A DNA stretch of 64,000 bases from Bacteroidia bacterium. Lineage in GTDB: Bacteria > Bacteroidota > Bacteroidia > B-17B0 > Aurantibacillaceae. Positions within the stretch are counted from its first letter, which is position 1; the number at the start of each line of letters is the position of its first letter. Positions 60,764-64,000 of this stretch are shown here, piece by piece. Below the pieces are notes generated by a model that did not search any database, had not been told where the DNA came from, and saw only the letters and a list, made by a program, of their open reading frames with translations. The stretch spans positions 124,001-188,000 of the forward strand of contig JAEUTP010000014.1 in assembly GCA_016787705.1 (NCBI GenBank), read 5' to 3'. A program made the translations under genes and the position numbers.

Positions 60764-62001
60764 GATTTTCAGAATACCATATTGCCCCGGAAATAAAACA
60801 GGCTTTGGAAGAACTGGGCTATAAACGTCCAACCGATATACAGTTTAAAGCCATTCCAAGTATTTTAAAGCTGGAAGATGTAATGGCCATTGCGCAAACC
60901 GGTACCGGTAAAACCGCAGCCTTTGCTATACCGGTTATTAGTTTATTGTTTAACCGTAAACGCCTGGATGGGCCTACAGGTATACGCTGCGTGGTAATGG
61001 TACCAACGCATGAACTGGCCATTCAAATTACAGAAGCGTTTGAAAAAATAGCTAAATACACCAACCTGCAAACCGTTGGTATTTACGGTGGTGTTGAGCA
61101 GGATCCACAAATAAAAAAACTTCAGGCAGGGGCCGATATTCTTGTTGCAACGCCAGGCCGTTTATTTGATTTGGTGAGTCAGCGCCATATAAAATTACGC
61201 GGTACCGAAATATTGATCTTAGACGAGGCCGATCACATGCTTGATCTTGGTTTTTATAAAGATATTAAAGAGCTTACCACGTATTTACCTCCACATCGCC
61301 AAACCCTGTTTTTCTCGGCAACCATTAATTTGCATATTAAAGATCTTGCCTATTCGTTGGTTAAAAATCCAATTCGTATACAAATCTCACCAAAAGATCC
61401 GGTCTCAAAAAATGTTGATCATTCGGTTATGTTTGTTTCCATGGATGATAAACGTTTTTTTCTTGAAAGATTAGTGAACGAAAATCCTGAAAGTAAAGTG
61501 TTGGTATTTGTCCGTACTAAAGTTCGCGCCGAGCGGGTGTTTGAGGCAATGAAGCGGGTAGGTATAAAAGCTATTACCATGCACGGCGGCAAAGAACAAA
61601 GCGATAGGCTGGAAGTAATGAAGCAATTTAAAAGCGGCGAAGTAAAAATGCTTATTGCCACCGATATAAGTGCGCGCGGTATACATATTGATAATGTTGA
61701 TTTTGTTGTAAATTACGATCTGCCCGATCAACCCGAAAATTATGTACACCGCGTAGGAAGAACGGGTAGGGGAACACAAAAAGGAAATGCCGTTAGTTTT
61801 TGCGCGCCCGAAGAAAAACAAATTTTAAAAGAAATAGAGGCTTTTTTAACCAAGCCAATAAAAGTGTTGGATGTAAAAAAAGATGATTATACCGAAACCC
61901 TTTTATATACAGAAGATACCAATGACAATTGGAAACTGTTAATGCGCGAAGCGGAGAAAGAGCAAAAGAATTCGAAGATCAAAAAGAAAAAGAAGAAATA
62001 G
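60760..62001 (+). CDS. DEAD-box RNA helicase
   Basis: The protein has 413 residues. Q motif (RPTDIQFKAIP, Gln28), Walker A AQTGTGKT (45-52), DEAD box ILDEADHMLDLG, SAT, and HRVGRTGRG are all present. The helicase core is complete; the C-terminal extension is short and ends in a Lys-rich run (KIKKKKKK), so it binds RNA without a specialised domain. It probably unwinds RNA in ribosome assembly or mRNA decay, as for RhlE-like proteins. Overlap of ATGA with the upstream ATPase gene. Confidence 0.95.
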   Translation: MRFSEYHIAPEIKQALEELGYKRPTDIQFKAIPSILKLEDVMAIAQTGTGKTAAFAIPVISLLFNRKRLDGPTGIRCVVMVPTHELAIQITEAFEKIAKYTNLQTVGIYGGVEQDPQIKKLQAGADILVATPGRLFDLVSQRHIKLRGTEILILDEADHMLDLGFYKDIKELTTYLPPHRQTLFFSATINLHIKDLAYSLVKNPIRIQISPKDPVSKNVDHSVMFVSMDDKRFFLERLVNENPESKVLVFVRTKVRAERVFEAMKRVGIKAITMHGGKEQSDRLEVMKQFKSGEVKMLIATDISARGIHIDNVDFVVNYDLPDQPENYVHRVGRTGRGTQKGNAVSFCAPEEKQILKEIEAFLTKPIKVLDVKKDDYTETLLYTEDTNDNWKLLMREAEKEQKNSKIKKKKKK

Positions 62002-62047
62002 TCAGTTGTCAGTTTTTTAGTTGGCAGTAGGCAGTTGCATTACTCAG
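62001..62047. repeat. CAGTTGTCAG / GGCAGTAGGCAG interspersed repeat
   Basis: AGTCAGTTGTCAGTTTTTTA, then GTTGGCAGTAGGCAGTTGCA. It belongs to the same family as 24101-24167 and 26274-26326 and sits between convergent genes. Confidence 0.65.
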
Positions 62048-62055
62048 TATCAAAT

Positions 62056-62439
62056 TTACCTAAATTCATTATCCTTTGCCCATTTCCAATAACCAATAGA
62101 CATGTCCTGTCCTGTTATTTCAATTCGTTCAATTTCTTTTGTTCTGTCATTTATATTTTGAACTAATACCTGAAGCGAATAACCAATTGAATGATCTTTG
62201 CCTGATTCAAGAGAGAAAAATCCTTCAAATAGATCTAATACATTATGTAATGAAACATCTATAGCTTTAATAACTTTTTCTCTTTGTATATCATTAAGAT
62301 CTTCGGGGAGAGATTCAACTCCCGCTTTTCTGCAATGATTAATTAAATGATAGCCAAAAGTATAGGCAGCGTCTTCGGCACGATCATAGGGTTTTGTTCT
62401 CCAATCAGAATAGGGCTTTGGGATAGTATTATCTTTCAT
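62056..62439 (-). CDS. Unrecognised helical protein
   Basis: The protein has 127 residues, mostly helical (AAYTFGYHLINHCRKAGVE, REKVIKAIDVSLHNVLDLFEGFF). It has no signal peptide, membrane span or catalytic motif. It contains a Pro/Trp-rich N-terminus (PKPYSDWRTKPYDRAED) that might be an interaction tail. The gene is isolated between repeats and a convergent helicase; its neighbour is an HU/SPOR protein. Function unknown; small toxin-antitoxin or immunity proteins look similar, but nothing here proves it. Confidence 0.6.
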   Translation of the reverse strand: MKDNTIPKPYSDWRTKPYDRAEDAAYTFGYHLINHCRKAGVESLPEDLNDIQREKVIKAIDVSLHNVLDLFEGFFSLESGKDHSIGYSLQVLVQNINDRTKEIERIEITGQDMSIGYWKWAKDNEFR

Positions 62440-62524
62440 TATTTAAATTTATATGAAATTATATACAAGAGTTTTAGTTGCACTGGATTTAGGACTGTCG
62501 ACTAAAATCTGCCGATTGATGACT

Positions 62525-63610
62525 TTAATACCCCGGTTTCTTAACCCAGGCATTTGGGCAAACAGAATCTATTTGTTCAAGCCTGGTCATAGCTTCTTCC
62601 TTATTTGTAAAATCGCCGTTACTTACCACGTACATACCTTTTGCATTTTGCTCTGAGATAACAGCATTAATATTTTTACGCTTTAATTTTTTGATCATGC
62701 GCTTGGCATTATCTAAAACAGAAAAACAACCCAGCACTACTTCAAAATTATTTTTATTGTGTTTGTAAAATTTATCTGTTACCGGACGCGAAACATATTT
62801 CACATCAGCTGTATTTGTACTTTCAATTACTTTAACAGCAATTAAATTATTATCTACCTCAACTGTTGCAATACCATTAGCATCAGCAACATATTCTGCA
62901 TTTGCTTTTTTAGTTTCGGTTAATGTAAGTTCAGGATAAGTTAATGGGGTATAAGTTGGTACTTCATTATTTCCAAATATAACTGATTGTAAGTTGCCAC
63001 TAATTTTTGTATTGCTTACCAATAAAGCCAGTAAACTAAAAACTGCCACCAATAATGCTAACGGAGCAATTACGCGACGGTAATTACGTTGTTTTTTAAT
63101 TTCGGTGGATATAGTATTTATAGCATCGTTGCCTATACGGTCTTCAACAACAATTTCTTTTTTAACTTCGGTTACCGTTTCGGTTATCTCTATTAAAGAT
63201 ATAGGTTTTAAGCCAAAGCTATCTGCTAAAAAGTTAATATCCAGCTGTGGTTCAAAGCAGGTATTGTTTTCAAAATCCAGGTAAAAAAAACCAACGCCAT
63301 CAATACTTAGCCTTCTGCGCGTACTTAAAATGGTTTTGCAATAATCGGCAAACTCATTCAAATGACTTAAAGCTTCACTTGAAGTACATTGTAAACGGCC
63401 CTGAAGCCAGGTTGCTAAAATGCCATCGTTTTGTTTTAGCTGTACATTAAAACTTAAGGTTTTTGATGGTGGCATTAAAGTTGCACTACTACCTGAGAAA
63501 TGAGTAGGATTTGATCTTAGAACAAAACCTCCAAAATTTGGCAATACCAAATAATTATTAAAGAACAGTTGTTCCTTAACACCTTTAATTATGAGTTGTT
63601 GCACATTCAT
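62525..63610 (-). CDS. HU/CCDC81-like domain protein with C-terminal SPOR domain
   Basis: The protein has 361 residues from ATG 63610 (MNVQQL; the 11 residues before it in the open frame are less protein-like). Two HU/CCDC81-like domains (about 1-70 and 75-145; NYLVLPNFGGFVLRSN, RRRLSIDGVGFFYLDF) are followed by a membrane span (about 190-210, RVIAPLALLVAVFSLLALLV) and a C-terminal SPOR-like domain (about 280-360, KNNFEVVLGCFSVLDNAKRMIKKL and GMYVVSNGDFTNKEEAMTRLEQ). Such proteins occur across Bacteroidota and are thought to sit at the division site, with the SPOR domain binding denuded peptidoglycan and the HU-like part in the cytoplasm. Confidence 0.85.
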   Translation of the reverse strand: MNVQQLIIKGVKEQLFFNNYLVLPNFGGFVLRSNPTHFSGSSATLMPPSKTLSFNVQLKQNDGILATWLQGRLQCTSSEALSHLNEFADYCKTILSTRRRLSIDGVGFFYLDFENNTCFEPQLDINFLADSFGLKPISLIEITETVTEVKKEIVVEDRIGNDAINTISTEIKKQRNYRRVIAPLALLVAVFSLLALLVSNTKISGNLQSVIFGNNEVPTYTPLTYPELTLTETKKANAEYVADANGIATVEVDNNLIAVKVIESTNTADVKYVSRPVTDKFYKHNKNNFEVVLGCFSVLDNAKRMIKKLKRKNINAVISEQNAKGMYVVSNGDFTNKEEAMTRLEQIDSVCPNAWVKKPGY

Positions 63611-63733
63611 TTTGGTGGACTGCAAATTTAACTTTCCTATCAAATATAACTAATCAAAATGCACGAATTTTTCTTTTTTATTAAATATTTTTAAATACAG
63701 GTTATTTTAATGCTATGTTTTGGGGGATTGTGT

Positions 63734-63741
63734 TATTTTTG
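63734..63741 (+). promoter_or_regulatory. Bacteroidota -7 box of the last gene
   Basis: TATTTTTG matches TAnnTTTG exactly and ends seven bases before the ATG at 63749, so the leader would be nearly absent. Confidence 0.5.
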
Positions 63742-63748
63742 CAAACCC

Positions 63749-64000
63749 ATGCGTTTTACCATACATAAAACCCTTATCCTTTCAGCCTTTTTTATTATGC
63801 TGTTTAGTTCTGCAGTTAAAAAAAATGCAGATTTAACTTGTAATGAAATAGTTACAAAAACTTTAAAATCCATTAAAGAAGTAAAAGGGTTAAAATACCA
63901 TTTAAAAATTACCGAGCGCGGCAAAAAAGGCTTTAATTTTTACGAAAGTAATGTAAAATTTAGTCGTAACCCAAGGCTTATCTATCTTTATATAAAGGGT
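63749..64000 (+). CDS. N-terminal part of a secreted protein (DUF1571-like), cut by the window edge
   Basis: An open frame of 84 codons from ATG 63749 to the end. The first 23 residues are a signal peptide (MRFTIHKTLILSAFFIMLFS). The visible mature part (LTCNEIVTKTLKSIKEVKGLKYHLKITERGKKG, split here for length by a Lys-rich turn, then NPRLIYLYIKG) resembles the start of DUF1571 outer-membrane or periplasmic proteins. The rest lies outside the window, so the family call is tentative. Confidence 0.55.
   Translation, partial: MRFTIHKTLILSAFFIMLFSSAVKKNADLTCNEIVTKTLKSIKEVKGLKYHLKITERGKKGFNFYESNVKFSRNPRLIYLYIKG

Overview
The window comes from a low-GC Bacteroidota genome. The evidence is two proteins with C-terminal type IX secretion (T9SS) sorting domains, Bacteroidota-type promoters (TTG, about 19-20 bp, TAnnTTTG), a hybrid sensor kinase with an AraC output domain, an archaeal-type prolyl-tRNA synthetase, malate:quinone oxidoreductase, and several families of interspersed palindromic repeats of the kind common in this phylum. 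I cannot place it below phylum level from the sequence alone.

Layout. 0-10.4 kb: surface and housekeeping genes (lipoprotein, two T9SS cargo proteins, hybrid sensor kinase, a split YeeE/YedE sulfur transporter). 10.4-16.2 kb: a three-gene SMC/condensin operon of MksF-MksE-MksB (JetA-JetB-JetC) type with no recognisable nuclease partner (JetD/MksG). 16.6-29.3 kb: glycosyltransferase, proS, a Tyr/Asn-rich lipoprotein and FadL-like porin pair, phosphoglycerate dehydrogenase with a DUF1015 protein, a YggS-type PLP protein, a DMT transporter with a HEAT-like protein, and mgtE. 29.4 kb: tRNA-Glu(TTC), its terminator, and a tandem repeat of about 150 bp. 30-53.3 kb: an accessory island, described below. 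53.5-64 kb: mqo, an MlaE/MlaF/MlaD-type lipid ABC transporter, a P-loop ATPase overlapping a DEAD-box helicase, and an HU/SPOR protein.

The island is the most distinctive part. An orphan NarL/LuxR-type response regulator is followed by two tandem LamG-domain proteins without signal peptides. Next come a giant Tc-toxin A subunit (3199 aa) and a single-chain TcB-TcC (SpvB/FG-GAP/RHS) protein of 2408 aa whose variable tip is a GIY-YIG nuclease-like domain. Ten bases later is a very AT-rich gene for a leucine-rich-repeat-like protein, the natural immunity candidate. An IS1-family transposase and a REP-associated tyrosine transposase (RAYT) close the island. A palindrome TTAGGG-N4-CCCTAA occurs near the start of the island (one full copy and one 5-bp core copy) and near its end (one full copy). 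Both full copies run directly into a TTGACAA that fits as a -33 box, which suggests a dedicated activator; the neighbouring response regulator is the obvious candidate.

Interspersed repeats fill most intergenic spaces. Some have entered genes: three short in-frame repeat copies lie in the TcB-TcC gene, and one repeat supplies the stop codon of the MksF-like gene.

All assignments are from reading sequence and remembered family motifs. No database search or computation was run.
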